DNA of 64,000 nt. Source: Asterella californica. Taxonomy: Eukaryota > Streptophyta > Marchantiopsida > Marchantiales > Aytoniaceae. Under the pieces are notes generated by a model. That model did no database searches, had not been told where the DNA came from, and saw only the letters and a list, made by a program, of their open reading frames with translations. The position numbers were made by a program, and so were the translations under genes. Positions 11,130 to 21,151 of the stretch are shown piece by piece. Numbering within the stretch: the stretch's first letter is position 1; each line of letters starts with the position of its first letter. The stretch is taken from positions 12,301,501-12,365,500 of the forward strand of contig JAYKYS010000001.1 in the NCBI GenBank assembly GCA_036924285.1, read 5' to 3'.

Positions 11130-14100
11130 ATGGGGAAACTTCCGGTGTTTTACGGAAAGGATGGAGAAGACGTGGAAGGATTTGTGAGAGACTTCAAAAG
11201 AGCATGCATTGGCAATGGAGATCGAAAGAAGAGCGAGTGGGTAGGGTTGATACCTGAATTTCTTGAGAGTTCTGCATTGACATGGTATGAGGATAGGAAG
11301 AAGAGAAGAGTAGTGGGGACTCCAGATGATACTTGGGAAGTATTGACGGAGGCCTTAATTGAAACTTTTCTTCCTGATGAAAGTTACGAGAAGTTAATGG
11401 TGGAGGTAACTTACCTCAAACAAGGAGAGAAAGAGAAAGTAAGGACTTATGCCGAGAGGGTGGAGAAATTAGAACAGAAGTTTCGGGTGGTTTTACGAAA
11501 GAGTGGAGATGTAGTAGAACCAACGATGGTGGGCATTGGAGCAATGCTCACAAAGAATTTTATTGGGGGATTGAGGCCGGAGATTCGAACACAAGTGCGG
11601 TATGAGAGACCAACTTCGAAGGCTGATGCAGTGAAGATCGCAACCAGGATGGAAGAGAGTCTGGATGGAGACGACTTGCAACCAATGACTGTTGGGGCAG
11701 CATGTGGAGATGTGCAAGGGCCGAGCATGCCAACTCTGACACCTGCGAGTGTTCCGACTGTTCGATTTCAGAATCTGACTCCGATAGCTCCTACTAGTGC
11801 GGTTACAGTCACTGTACCATCTAGATCTGTTACTCCCGACTTTCGTGATGAGTTGAAAAGTTTGACAGATTCTTTGGCAGATTTGAAGATCAATATGGTG
11901 AATTTGTTGCAACACCGGAGTCCAAATGTTGGAGGGGGCTCACGAGGTTATGGAAACTATCAGTCCAGAGGTGGACCACCGCAAGGATCACCCAGTAACT
12001 ACACGAGCCAAGGATGTTTTACGTGCGGAGGATCACACTTCCAACGTAATTGTCCGAATCGTAATGGTGGAACGGCGGATGGAGCTTCAACTTCACAAAG
12101 CAAGGACAAGGGTGTAGCATGCATTGACATCTTGGAGCCGCGAGATGTACGAGAAGGTTTTCAGTCTGTAGAGCTGTTGGCTCAAGAGAGGAAGAGGATG
12201 AGAACGCATTTCGACGAGGGAGAACCTGTCGTGATGGAAGATTCTCCAAGTCAAAATACTCGGAGTAGCAAATCTTCTTCAAAAACCAAAGAGCGACGGA
12301 AGAAATTGGGAAATACTGATTTCACAATTTCAATGGAGCAATCAAAATACAATGTGGTGGAAGACGTGGGAAAGCAACGAGCAAACATTACTGTGGGACA
12401 GTTGATTGCTCTGAATCCTTCGGTGAGGAAAGAACTTCGTAGCGGTCTAAGCTCCCGACGAGGTCGGAAGAAGAAGGTAAATCCTTCTACTGTCGGTGTG
12501 AGTGCTTTAGACGCTAGTGAAGGAGAGGTATGCAACAAGGCATCAAAAGTAGAGGCTCGTATCAATGGGAGAGATGTCTCTGATGTTCTTGTCGATGGAG
12601 GATCGGCAGTAAACGCCATCTCGGAACGACTCATGAGGAAGTTGGATCTAGTACCAACGCGTCCTTCTAGTATCACGGTTGGCATGGCTAACAGACAGCG
12701 AGTTAGGCCATTGGGAGTGCTGGAGAGAGTTTGCGTGTCAGTAATGGGAGTGCAAGTAAACATGACATTTCAAATCTTGAAGGAGTCAAGTTATGAAATG
12801 TTACTCGGAAGACCTTGGCTTCGAGCAGTACATGCAACGGATAACTGGCACAAAGGTTATTTACGCATCGGACCGAATCACCACCGGATCAAAGTTCCAT
12901 TGCTCGGAGATCAAGTTGGGACGTCGGAATCGGATCGACCCACATCGGACTACTGGGAGTCAGAAGTTGTCGATACTACTTCTGATGTAGGTACCAATTC
13001 TTCAGATTCAGAATCTGAAAATACATCGTCAGAAGAGGAGAGAGAAGAACGAAATGTGGGTGTGAACGTAGTGGATCTTTTCCCTTCTCCGGAAGTGCAA
13101 AGAGATAGAGACAAAGAACCGTTGACTCCCGAGGAGGTGGAGAGAAGGATTGCCACCTTACGTTATGGATCGAAGGTTACTAAAGAGGAGAAGAGTTGTT
13201 TCGAAGAGATCTTTCGCAAATACATTCATGTATTTGCATTTAGTTACAAGGATCTGAGGGAGGTCACACTGGAGCAGCATCGCATCGAGTTAGAGAAGGA
13301 AGTCAAACCGGTGCGACAGAAGCAACGAAGAGTGAGTCCTCCAATTGCGGATCTGATGAAAGAAGAGATCGAGAAGCTGCACACTGCCGGGTTCATTTAC
13401 GAGGTGGAGCATTCTGAATGGGTATCACCCATTGTTATCGTAAAGAAGAAAAATGGCAAATTGAGGGTGTGTGTTGATTACAAGAAGCTCAATGCGGTCA
13501 CAAAGAAGGATTATTATCCTCTACCTTTCATTGACGAGATCTTGGAAGAAGTGGCGGGAAACGAATGGTACAGCTTTGGAGATGGTTATAGCGAATATAA
13601 CCAGATCAAAATTGCACCAGAACATCAACACCTGACCACTTTCACTACTCCGTGGGGTACGTTTGCATTTCGAGTCATGCCATTTGGTTTGTGTAATGCT
13701 CCTGCGACGTTTCAAAGGTTTATGAACAAAGTGTTCGAACCTTTTCTAGGAAAGTTTGTGAGAGATTTTATAGATGACTTTTGTGTTTATGGGAGTAAGG
13801 AGAAGCATTTTGAGCACCTTGTGAAGGTCTTAGAATGTTTAGATGTAGCAAATGCATCTCTCAATCCGGAGAAATGTATTTTTGGGTGTGAGGAAGGGTT
13901 ACTCTTGGGTCATATCATATCCAAGGACGGCATTGCCGTTGATCCAGAGAAGGTGCAGAAGATCTTAGAGCTCCCTTTTCCTAGTACTCTCACTAAGCTA
14001 CGACAGTTTTTAGGTATGGTGGGGTATTATCGAAGGTTTATACTCTCGTTCTCACATAAAGCGTATGCTTTGACTGTATATCTGAAGAAGGGAGTAGATT

Positions 14101-15956
14101 ACGTGTTGATTTTAGGAGATGAAGAAGCTCTAGCCGCCTTTGAGGAACTGAAGAAAGCTCTTACTTCAGCTCCGATCTTGGTTAAGCCCGATTGGAATAA
14201 ACAGTTTATTCTATATACGGATGCTTCAAATATAGCAGTAGGATGTACTTTAAGTCAGTATGATGTTGAAGGTAGAGATCATCCTATCGCATATGCTAGT
14301 CGGCAAATGGTCAAGGCAGAGAGAAATTATTCTGTGACAGAGAGAGAAGGATTAGCAGTGATCTATGCTTTGAGAAAATTTCGACATTATCTCATAGGAG
14401 GCAAGTTCACTATCGTTACAGATCATAAGGCATTGAAGTACATCTTCAATAAACCTATGGTCGAAGGACGATTAGCAAGGTGGAAGCTCTTATTGTCAGA
14501 GTACGACTATGAGATCTGTGATCGACCGGGGAAGAAACACGCGAATGCAGATTTGTTATCTAGAGCTTACGATGGGGATGGAGAGGAGCCTGTGGATGAC
14601 ACCTTTCCTGACGAAGATTTGATGGTCTTGAGCAACTCTATTATCCCAATAGAATATCAAGAAATTTGGGATTTTGTTACGGAAGGTGTCTATCCAGATG
14701 GGATGCGAACCAGAGAGAAGAAGGCACTGGTGAAACGAAGTCAACCTTACTCGGTGGTGGAAGGTGTGTTATTCCGTGAAGGAGTTGATGGGGTCCTGAG
14801 AAGAGCTGCGAGCAAGGAGGAGTCTCTACGACTCATGGAAGAATTTCATGACGGTCCAGTATGTGGAGGACATTTCGTAGGCAAGTTGACGGCTCATAAG
14901 ATACTCGATGCGGGATATCACTGGAGGGGGATGTTTAGAGATTGCTTGACGTATTGTAAAACCTGTGATGTTTGTCAAGCTTTCGCTATCAAATCTAGTG
15001 TTTCCACTCCTCTTAGATCTATTCCGGTTCTTGGACCTTTCGAGAAATGGGGAATAGATTTTGTTGGGCCTTTGAATCGCACCCCTCGCAACAATAAGTA
15101 TATTGTTGTAGCCACAGATTATCTTACGAAGTGGGTAGAAGCTAGACCTCTTGTAACTATTGGAGAAGTTGAGGTGGGTAGATTTCTGTACGAACGGATC
15201 ATTACTAGGTTTGGATGTCCTCTGGAGTTAGTTTCTGATAGGGGTCGAGAATTTGTGAGTGGTATGACTACTGCTATGTGCACCCACTTCTCCATTTCTC
15301 AGAGGGTTACTACTTCATATAAACCTAGTTCAAACGGTTTGGTAGAGAGGACAAACTTTACCTTGTGTCAAATGTTAGCAAAGGATGCTGACATGGAAGG
15401 GGCCAAACACAACTGGGACAAGCGTCTTCATGCGGTTCTATGGGAGTATCGTACAACAGTGAAGACGTCTACGGGATATTCACCTTTCAAGATGGTGTAT
15501 GGGTTGGAATCAAGATTACCAATCCAGTTCGACCTAACCACCTTTCAAACCTTGCAAGCTGGACTGAAGAGAAAGGGTGGTCCAATAGCTGAGAAAGAGA
15601 GGGGAGAAACCTTGTTGGAGCTGGAGGAGAATAGAGACGACGCAGCTCAACGAATTGAGATGGCTCAGCTACAACAGAAGAAGAGCTATGACAAACGCTT
15701 GGCGAAGAACAAAACGAAGTTACAGCCATTTCAAGAGGGTGAGTGGGTGATGTTATGGGATGCTATTAGGCACAAGCGAGTTCAAAAGAAATTCTTACGT
15801 CGATATTTTGGACCTTTCATCATCTCCAAAGTATGGAGTAATGGCACCTACGATCTTCAAGAAAGGAGTGGTACGTTCTTCGACCGAGTGAACCACGACA
15901 AGCTAAAGAAGTTCCATCAACGTGATACTTCACTCCGAGGACGGAGTGAAAATTAA
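11130..15956 (+). CDS. Ty3/gypsy Gag-Pol polyprotein
   Basis: One uninterrupted 1608-aa frame. Gag (Retrotrans_gag type) fills the N-terminus, with a CCHC knuckle at about residues 296-308 (CFTCGGSHFQRNC). Protease: VLVDGGSAVN with the catalytic Asp at about 489, in the D-G-G form. Reverse transcriptase: WVSPIVIVKKKNGKLRVCVD (about 768-787), motif A as SFGDGYSEYNQI, catalytic FIDD at 880-883. RNase H: LYTDAS with Asp 1031, then TEREGLAVIYA and VTDHKAL. Integrase: an HHCC zinc finger ending CKTCDVC, then Asp 1310, Asp 1370 and Glu 1406, a DD35E spacing. No chromodomain is seen. Gag packages the RNA; Pol copies it and integrates the DNA. All catalytic residues are present, so the protein looks functional. 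Gag and Pol share one frame, so their ratio must be set by some means other than frameshifting. Confidence 0.95.
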   Translation: MGKLPVFYGKDGEDVEGFVRDFKRACIGNGDRKKSEWVGLIPEFLESSALTWYEDRKKRRVVGTPDDTWEVLTEALIETFLPDESYEKLMVEVTYLKQGEKEKVRTYAERVEKLEQKFRVVLRKSGDVVEPTMVGIGAMLTKNFIGGLRPEIRTQVRYERPTSKADAVKIATRMEESLDGDDLQPMTVGAACGDVQGPSMPTLTPASVPTVRFQNLTPIAPTSAVTVTVPSRSVTPDFRDELKSLTDSLADLKINMVNLLQHRSPNVGGGSRGYGNYQSRGGPPQGSPSNYTSQGCFTCGGSHFQRNCPNRNGGTADGASTSQSKDKGVACIDILEPRDVREGFQSVELLAQERKRMRTHFDEGEPVVMEDSPSQNTRSSKSSSKTKERRKKLGNTDFTISMEQSKYNVVEDVGKQRANITVGQLIALNPSVRKELRSGLSSRRGRKKKVNPSTVGVSALDASEGEVCNKASKVEARINGRDVSDVLVDGGSAVNAISERLMRKLDLVPTRPSSITVGMANRQRVRPLGVLERVCVSVMGVQVNMTFQILKESSYEMLLGRPWLRAVHATDNWHKGYLRIGPNHHRIKVPLLGDQVGTSESDRPTSDYWESEVVDTTSDVGTNSSDSESENTSSEEEREERNVGVNVVDLFPSPEVQRDRDKEPLTPEEVERRIATLRYGSKVTKEEKSCFEEIFRKYIHVFAFSYKDLREVTLEQHRIELEKEVKPVRQKQRRVSPPIADLMKEEIEKLHTAGFIYEVEHSEWVSPIVIVKKKNGKLRVCVDYKKLNAVTKKDYYPLPFIDEILEEVAGNEWYSFGDGYSEYNQIKIAPEHQHLTTFTTPWGTFAFRVMPFGLCNAPATFQRFMNKVFEPFLGKFVRDFIDDFCVYGSKEKHFEHLVKVLECLDVANASLNPEKCIFGCEEGLLLGHIISKDGIAVDPEKVQKILELPFPSTLTKLRQFLGMVGYYRRFILSFSHKAYALTVYLKKGVDYVLILGDEEALAAFEELKKALTSAPILVKPDWNKQFILYTDASNIAVGCTLSQYDVEGRDHPIAYASRQMVKAERNYSVTEREGLAVIYALRKFRHYLIGGKFTIVTDHKALKYIFNKPMVEGRLARWKLLLSEYDYEICDRPGKKHANADLLSRAYDGDGEEPVDDTFPDEDLMVLSNSIIPIEYQEIWDFVTEGVYPDGMRTREKKALVKRSQPYSVVEGVLFREGVDGVLRRAASKEESLRLMEEFHDGPVCGGHFVGKLTAHKILDAGYHWRGMFRDCLTYCKTCDVCQAFAIKSSVSTPLRSIPVLGPFEKWGIDFVGPLNRTPRNNKYIVVATDYLTKWVEARPLVTIGEVEVGRFLYERIITRFGCPLELVSDRGREFVSGMTTAMCTHFSISQRVTTSYKPSSNGLVERTNFTLCQMLAKDADMEGAKHNWDKRLHAVLWEYRTTVKTSTGYSPFKMVYGLESRLPIQFDLTTFQTLQAGLKRKGGPIAEKERGETLLELEENRDDAAQRIEMAQLQQKKSYDKRLAKNKTKLQPFQEGEWVMLWDAIRHKRVQKKFLRRYFGPFIISKVWSNGTYDLQERSGTFFDRVNHDKLKKFHQRDTSLRGRSEN

Positions 15957-15960
15957 GTCT

Positions 15961-15969
15961 GGGGGTAAA
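15961..15969 (+). promoter_or_regulatory. Polypurine tract
   Basis: gggggtaaa lies directly before the 3' LTR, the usual place for the plus-strand primer of reverse transcription. The gag-pol stop codon ends only a few bases upstream. Confidence 0.7.
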
Positions 15970-16768
15970 TGTCACACCACAAGTATCCCATTATTTGTGT
16001 GTATGCTTATATACATTTCATTAGGTATGACTATCTTAAAGGTTACTCTAGTTTGAAGATCTAAATTTAGAGTGATCAAAAGTAGTCATAACTAGCTGAG
16101 ATAGTTATAACTAAGTTGAGGAAACTATTAGAGGTTCCACTATGGCACTATAGGACAAGTGCGGAGCTCTAAATATGCTTTCCAAAAGTATGTAACTTTG
16201 TTGACCATCGCTGATTGGATGCATGATGAAAAGTCATGCACAAAGATCTAAAGATGCTCCTCAAAAGACGTATTAGTGTGTTGTCGTCTTTCGACTGGAT
16301 AGCGTGGAAAGTTAACACTTTACAAAAGCTAAAGTAGGAGAATCTCTTACTTTAGTAAAGTAGAACAAGTAATGTGTGTGCTATTCTTGAGTCTTAGTAG
16401 CCTTTAGAAGTTTTACTATTTTGGATTGCGCACTTACCATGAGGTAACGTAACTTAGTGAAAGTTACCACGGTAAGAAGTTGTAGAGTATATAAGGAGGA
16501 GTTGAGAAGGTGGAAGACACTCTCATTTTCCTGACTGTAAGTAAAGTGAGCATTGGAGACCTTGGGAGTCCTTGAGTATTTTGCGATGTAATGTTGAGAG
16601 CGGGATTAGAACTTGTGTGCAGGAACGCTATTAGAGGTACCGATGTGACCATACGGGTCAGAGAGTTGAGTGAAGTGAGCATGGGTGTACTTAAATCTTT
16701 GTAATTAGGGTGCACTAGTAATCCTAGTCATCTGAGGTACCCCTGGGTGAGAGACAGGCCGGCTTACA
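15970..16768 (+). repeat. 3' LTR of the young Ty3 element
   Basis: Matches 9141-9939 throughout as far as I can read it. Followed by GTGC (16769-16772), the second copy of the target duplication. Confidence 0.95.
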
Positions 16769-16772
16769 GTGC

Positions 16773-17190
16773 GAAGAAAAACAGCTAGTAACAATTCCAG
16801 GTCGTAAATGATAAGGTTCGACAAACCGTGAGTCCTGTGAAAGGTAAACAGCTCGTAACTATTCCAGGTCGTAAAGGTAACCAGTTCGTAAACAATCCGT
16901 GACTCCTGTGAAAGTTCACCCCTCGAAAGGTTTCCAGGTCGTGAAGGCAAACAGCTCCATAACTAACCGTGAGTCGTGCGACTGTAAACTACGAGTAAAA
17001 GTAAACAGCTCATAACTATTCCAGGTCGTAAAGGTAACCAGCTCGTAAACAATCCGTGACTCCTGTGAAAGTTCACCCCTCGAAAGGTTTCCAGGTCGTG
17101 AAGGCAAACAGCTCGCAAACTAACCGTGAGTCGTGCGACTGTAACCTACGAGTAAAGGTAAACAGCTCGGACGTAAAACAGCTCGTGAGA
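16773..17190. repeat. Minisatellite (right part) with a 157-bp duplication
   Basis: Continues the cagctcgtaa array of 8585-9136. Within it a block is duplicated with a 157-bp period: aactattccaggtcgtaaag occurs at 16857 and 17014, followed in both copies by actcctgtgaaagttcaccc. Confidence 0.85.
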
Positions 17191-17377
17191 GACTTCTCTG
17201 TAATGCACCACGACTAAAACAAGACGCAAATCAAATTCGATGAAATGTAAACGAATGAAAATTTCGAGAGCTGGTGATCGAGAAAACCGAACATGACCAC
17301 GAGCAGTAGAACAAAACGGTAACGATATTTGCATATCAAGTGCCTCGGCAACGATACCATACATATCAAGTACCTCC

Positions 17378-17924
17378 CTACTCCCAAGGAACTGAACAGT
17401 CTACACAATCTAGAGGGCACGGGAACTCTGAGTCCACCCCGTAAAGTAATACTGGGTCTACCGCACCCACTGAGCGAGCTGCAAATAAATCTTCGATCTT
17501 CTTCTTGACAAGCTTTCGCTTCGCTTTGTGACCTGTGACTGCGAACTCGGCACATATCAGCATCGAAAGCTCGAAGACATTTTGTTGTGAGGAACAATGG
17601 ATCTCAACTATCCATCGAACGTTCCTTTCAATCTTTGGGTCGATGTCCGATGCCATTGCGGACCGAAGATCAATCATGGGGCTTGGCCTCGCCGACATGT
17701 AATGCATCTTCCCACCACTGCAAGCACAATTCGTGCCACACAGGAAACATCGTCTTCAATTCTTCTGGGTCGATTTCCATGCCCCAAGTCAGCTCTGCAC
17801 CAACAACCTCCCACTTATCTGAACCGTCAATTCGGTGTATCTTCGCTACGGACAGAGGCTCATCTGCACACCAGTCGACCTCGAACCTCGGCTGTGGAGG
17901 TAAGTCCTCTTCCAGGGTCCACAT
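17378..17924 (-). pseudogene. Unrecognised broken ORF inside the Harbinger element
   Basis: Two overlapping minus-strand frames look like one protein cut by a frameshift near 17690-17700. The first starts MWTLEEDLPP and is acidic and Trp-rich (WEVVGAELTWGMEIDPEE, then LQWWEDALH). The second continues with SDIDPKIERNVRWIVEIHC and a basic HKAKRKLVKKKIEDLF stretch. A pyrimidine-rich ttctgcag, resembling a splice acceptor, precedes the first ATG. I do not recognise a family. It could be a third gene of the transposon or captured host sequence. It lies between the minisatellite and the transposase, on the transposase strand. Confidence 0.4.
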
Positions 17925-17961
17925 TGGCCTTCCTGCAGAAATTCGATGTGCATATCAGTAA

Positions 17962-18422
17962 ACCCACTTAACATCGAATTGAAGCTCAGACTGTAAACAA
18001 CACACGAAATCGAAGTCCTGAGTTCTCACCCATGTTGTCTACTGTCTGATACCGAAAATGAGAATTCTGACGATGTTGAGACGACTCACTAAACAGTGAC
18101 AGTGAAGGACTGAATTCTCGAAGCCCAGCGAAGATGCTCAACAACTATCGACAGGTATCCAGCCTTCTTCGACCTCAAGCAGATGTGATAAATTCAACCA
18201 CTACAGCCTAAAAACAGAAAATTTAAATGGTACTTCGAGACATGTTCTACGTTTATTCAACCACTACCGACTATCATTCCATACCATATTCGAAGCAGTG
18301 ATACATCGAGAGCGAAATCGAAACAAGTCTAATAGCGAGATATCCTCAATACAGCAAGACCGAAATAATACAGCAAGGACCGAAATAATAATTATATACA
18401 CACCTCAAGGGTCCTTGAAGCA
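17962..18422. other. Spacer 3' of the Harbinger transposase
   Basis: No gene recognised. The segment cagcaagaccgaaataata is partly repeated near 18353-18390. Confidence 0.5.
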
Positions 18423-19626
18423 TCAAGGAGCTGAAGACGACTCCAAAAATGCAGCTAACGCTTCTCTAACTTCACTGTCACTCTCCCTGGCAGAGTTATG
18501 AGCTCGATCCGTGGTCGCTGTCACAGAGGACGTGGTGACAGCCGAATCTACACAAACCACAACTCTATGGTGCACAAGGAAATTATGTAACACGCAACAA
18601 CACTTCACTATTTCTGCTGCCCATTTCACACTACTGGTGATCCCAACACTCAGAATTGCAAAGCGACCTTTCAGAACACCGAAGGCTTGCTCAATACAAA
18701 CTCTACCTTTTATCTGACGTTCTGTAAATAGTCTATGTACATGTGGTGACCTCGGGTTCAATGAGAACGGGGGCATTAACCACCTTTCCATCGTATAACC
18801 GGAGTCTCTTAACAAATACGGGTGAAGCCAAAAATCCATTAGGTAGTGTAACTATGGGCTCTGATAACACTTTGCGGTCTCGAATATGGGTCCACAGGGC
18901 TGAGGTTCTCAGAACTCGTGAGTCGTGGTTCGACCCTGCCCGGTCGCAACTCACATCAAGAAAACTTCCTTCTGTGTCGCACACACATTGCAACACTAAG
19001 CTGTGATACTGTTTTCTGTTGTAATATTCTCCAGGAAGCTCTCTGGCTGGCGGGGCTCTGATTTTAATATGTGAGCCATCTATGACACCTTGACAATTTG
19101 GAAGACCAGCTTTCCTAAGAAAACCCTGAGACACTCGTTCCATAGCAGATCCAGTAGGCCATTGGATAAACTGAGGACCAAGGACTCCATTCACAGCAGA
19201 CACAACATCTGCAAAAACTTCTTGAGAGGTGCTCTCTCCTATACCGAACCTTTCGCCCACCTGAAAATGAGTCATGCCTGAGGTCAGTCTGAGTAATGCT
19301 GCCTCAACTCGAACCTCGGCGGGGACTGCTTTCCGGTAATGAGTATCTGCTTTTGACACATATGACCCAAGTAGAGCAACAAGCTGCAGAAACAATGCCT
19401 TAAGCATTCAAAGGGTTCTAATCCATCGATCTTCTTCATAACTCTTCATGAGATAGTAGTCAAACCATATTAAAGATCTTGGCTTCACCCACCATGTATA
19501 ATGTTCAGTTTGCTCGAGATGCTGAACGATAAGTTGTTGTGCCATGAAGACAATTCGCGTGACAGAGTCATGCACGGCCATAATATCAAAACCACGATTC
19601 TGAGACATCATCCTCTTCCTCTTCAA
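18423..19626 (-). pseudogene. PIF/Harbinger DDE transposase, broken
   Basis: Three minus-strand pieces form one DDE_Tnp_4-type nuclease. N-terminal piece (19626-19411): ends EEDRWIRTL and is cut by TGA at 19408-19410, where the family normally has Arg before Met (FRM). Core (19407-18733): TSGMTHFQVGERFGIGESTS is the helix-turn-helix part; GVIDGSHIKI carries the first Asp and GSNHDSRVLRTS the second. C-terminal piece (18839-18423): RVCIEQAFGVLKGRFAIL holds the catalytic Glu. The core and C-terminal pieces are out of frame with each other; the break lies at an A5 run (18830-18834, plus strand), consistent with a one-base insertion. A further N-terminal piece (from about 19697) may be joined by a frameshift or an intron near 19590. 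The triad is present but the gene cannot be read through. Confidence 0.85.
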
Positions 19627-19720
19627 CTCTCACCCACTCCGCCACAATTTCTGTAACGAGCACAACCGCTGTAGTCACAACCACCAAGATAGCCTTCATA
19701 TCTGCAGAAGAAGGCAACAG

Positions 19721-21015
19721 TTCGAAATGAAACTCAGTAGACAACTCGAATTTAAAACAGTAAGTAAGTGAATCTATAAACATGGACTCTGACCTGAAAC
19801 ATGATAGATTGTTATTCTGAGCTGGAACTTGCAAACAACTCAGCTGTTCGAAATGAAACTCAGTAGACAACTCGAATTTAAAACAGTAAGTAAGTGAATC
19901 TATAAACATGGACTCTGACCTGAAACATGATAGATTGTTATTCTGAGCTAGAACTTGCAAACAACTCAGCTGTTCGAAATGAAACTCAGTAGACAACTCG
20001 AATTTAAAACAGTAAGTAAGTGAATCTATAAACATGGACTCTGACCTGAAACATGATAGATTGTTATTCTGAGCTGGAACTTGCAAACAACTCAGCTGTT
20101 CGAAATGAAACTCAGTATACAACTCGAATTTAAAACAGTAAGTAAATGAATCTATAAACATGGATTCTGACCTGAAACATGATAGATTTTTATTCTGAGC
20201 TGGAACTTGCAAACAACTCAGCTGTTCGAAATGAAACTCAGTAGACAACTCGAATTTAAAACAGTAAGTAAGTGAATCTATAAACATGGACTCTGACCTG
20301 AAACATGATAGATTGTTATTCTGAGCTGGAACTTGCAAACAACTCAGCTGTTCGAAATGAAACTCAGTAGACAACTCGAATTTAAAACAGTAAGTAAGTG
20401 AATCTATAAACATGGACTCTGACCTGAAACATGATAGATTGTTATTCTGAGCTGGAACTTGCAAACAACTCAGCTGTTCGAAATGAAACTCAGTAGACAA
20501 CTCGAATTTAAAACAGTAAGTAAGTGAATCTATAAACATGGATTCTGACCTGAAACATGATAGATTGTTATTCTGAGCTGGAACTTGCAAACAACTCAGC
20601 TGTTCGAAATGAAACTCAGTAGACAACTCGAATTTAAAACAGTAAGCAAGTGAAACTATAAATATGGACTCTGACCTGAAACATGATAGATTGTTATTCT
20701 GAGCTGGAACTTGCAAACAACTCAATTGTTCGAAATGAAACTCAGTAGACAACTCGAATTTAAAACAGTAAGTAAGTGAATCTATAAACATGGACTCTGA
20801 CCTCAAACATGATAGATTCTTATGGAGAGCTGAAACTTGCAAACAACTCAGCTGTTCGAAATGAAACTCAGTAGACAACTAGAATTTAAAACAGTAAGTA
20901 AGTGAATCTATAAACATGGACTCCGACCTCAAACATGATAGATTCTTATGGAGACCTGAAACTTGCAAACAACTCAGCTGTTCGAAATGAAACTCAGTAG
21001 ACAACACGAATTTAA
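19721..21015. repeat. Tandem array, exact 126-bp period, about 10.3 copies
   Basis: The landmark ttcgaaatgaaactcagta recurs at 19721, 19847, 19973 and every 126 bp up to 20981 with no length change. Copies differ by only a few substitutions; the last two differ most (gagagctgaaac, gagacctgaaac). Because 126 is a multiple of three and one minus-strand frame of the unit has no stop, a 430-aa ORF (20878-19586) appears; I regard it as a by-product. The array sits between the transposase and SANT genes of the Harbinger element, where a shared promoter would be expected if the genes were divergent, but here both genes point the same way. Confidence 0.95.
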
Positions 21016-21151
21016 AAACACATTTGAAATGGGCTTCCTTACCCAATATCATACATAAAAATGGCTGAAAATTCAGAATGAGGAAACTGTACAAACTTCA
21101 TGTTCTGAGTGTAGATACCGGAACTAGAACAGTGAAACCATTATGAACTCT

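Larger units (their letters stand above)
9141..16768 (+). mobile_element. Intact young Ty3/gypsy LTR retrotransposon
   Basis: Two 799-bp LTRs flank a primer-binding site, a small zinc-knuckle ORF, an uninterrupted gag-pol ORF and a polypurine tract. The LTRs begin TGTCACACC and end CGGCTTACA. I saw no difference between them in a base-by-base reading. The flanks carry a 4-bp GTGC duplication (9137-9140, 16769-16772). Identical LTRs and open frames point to a very recent insertion that may still be active. The polyprotein ends without a chromodomain and the primer site is of tRNA-Asp type, which suggests a non-chromovirus (OTA-like) lineage. Confidence 0.93.

Noticed and set aside
11447..11915. 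Antisense ORFs within gag-pol
   Set aside because: They overlap a strongly supported gag-pol frame and have no motif of their own.
17587..17971. Two plus-strand ORFs of 124 aa
   Set aside because: They are on the opposite strand of a more protein-like pair of frames, and neither shows a motif.
19721..21015. CRISPR-like regular array
   Set aside because: The whole 126-bp unit repeats without unique spacers, and the genome is a plant's. It is a satellite-type tandem array.
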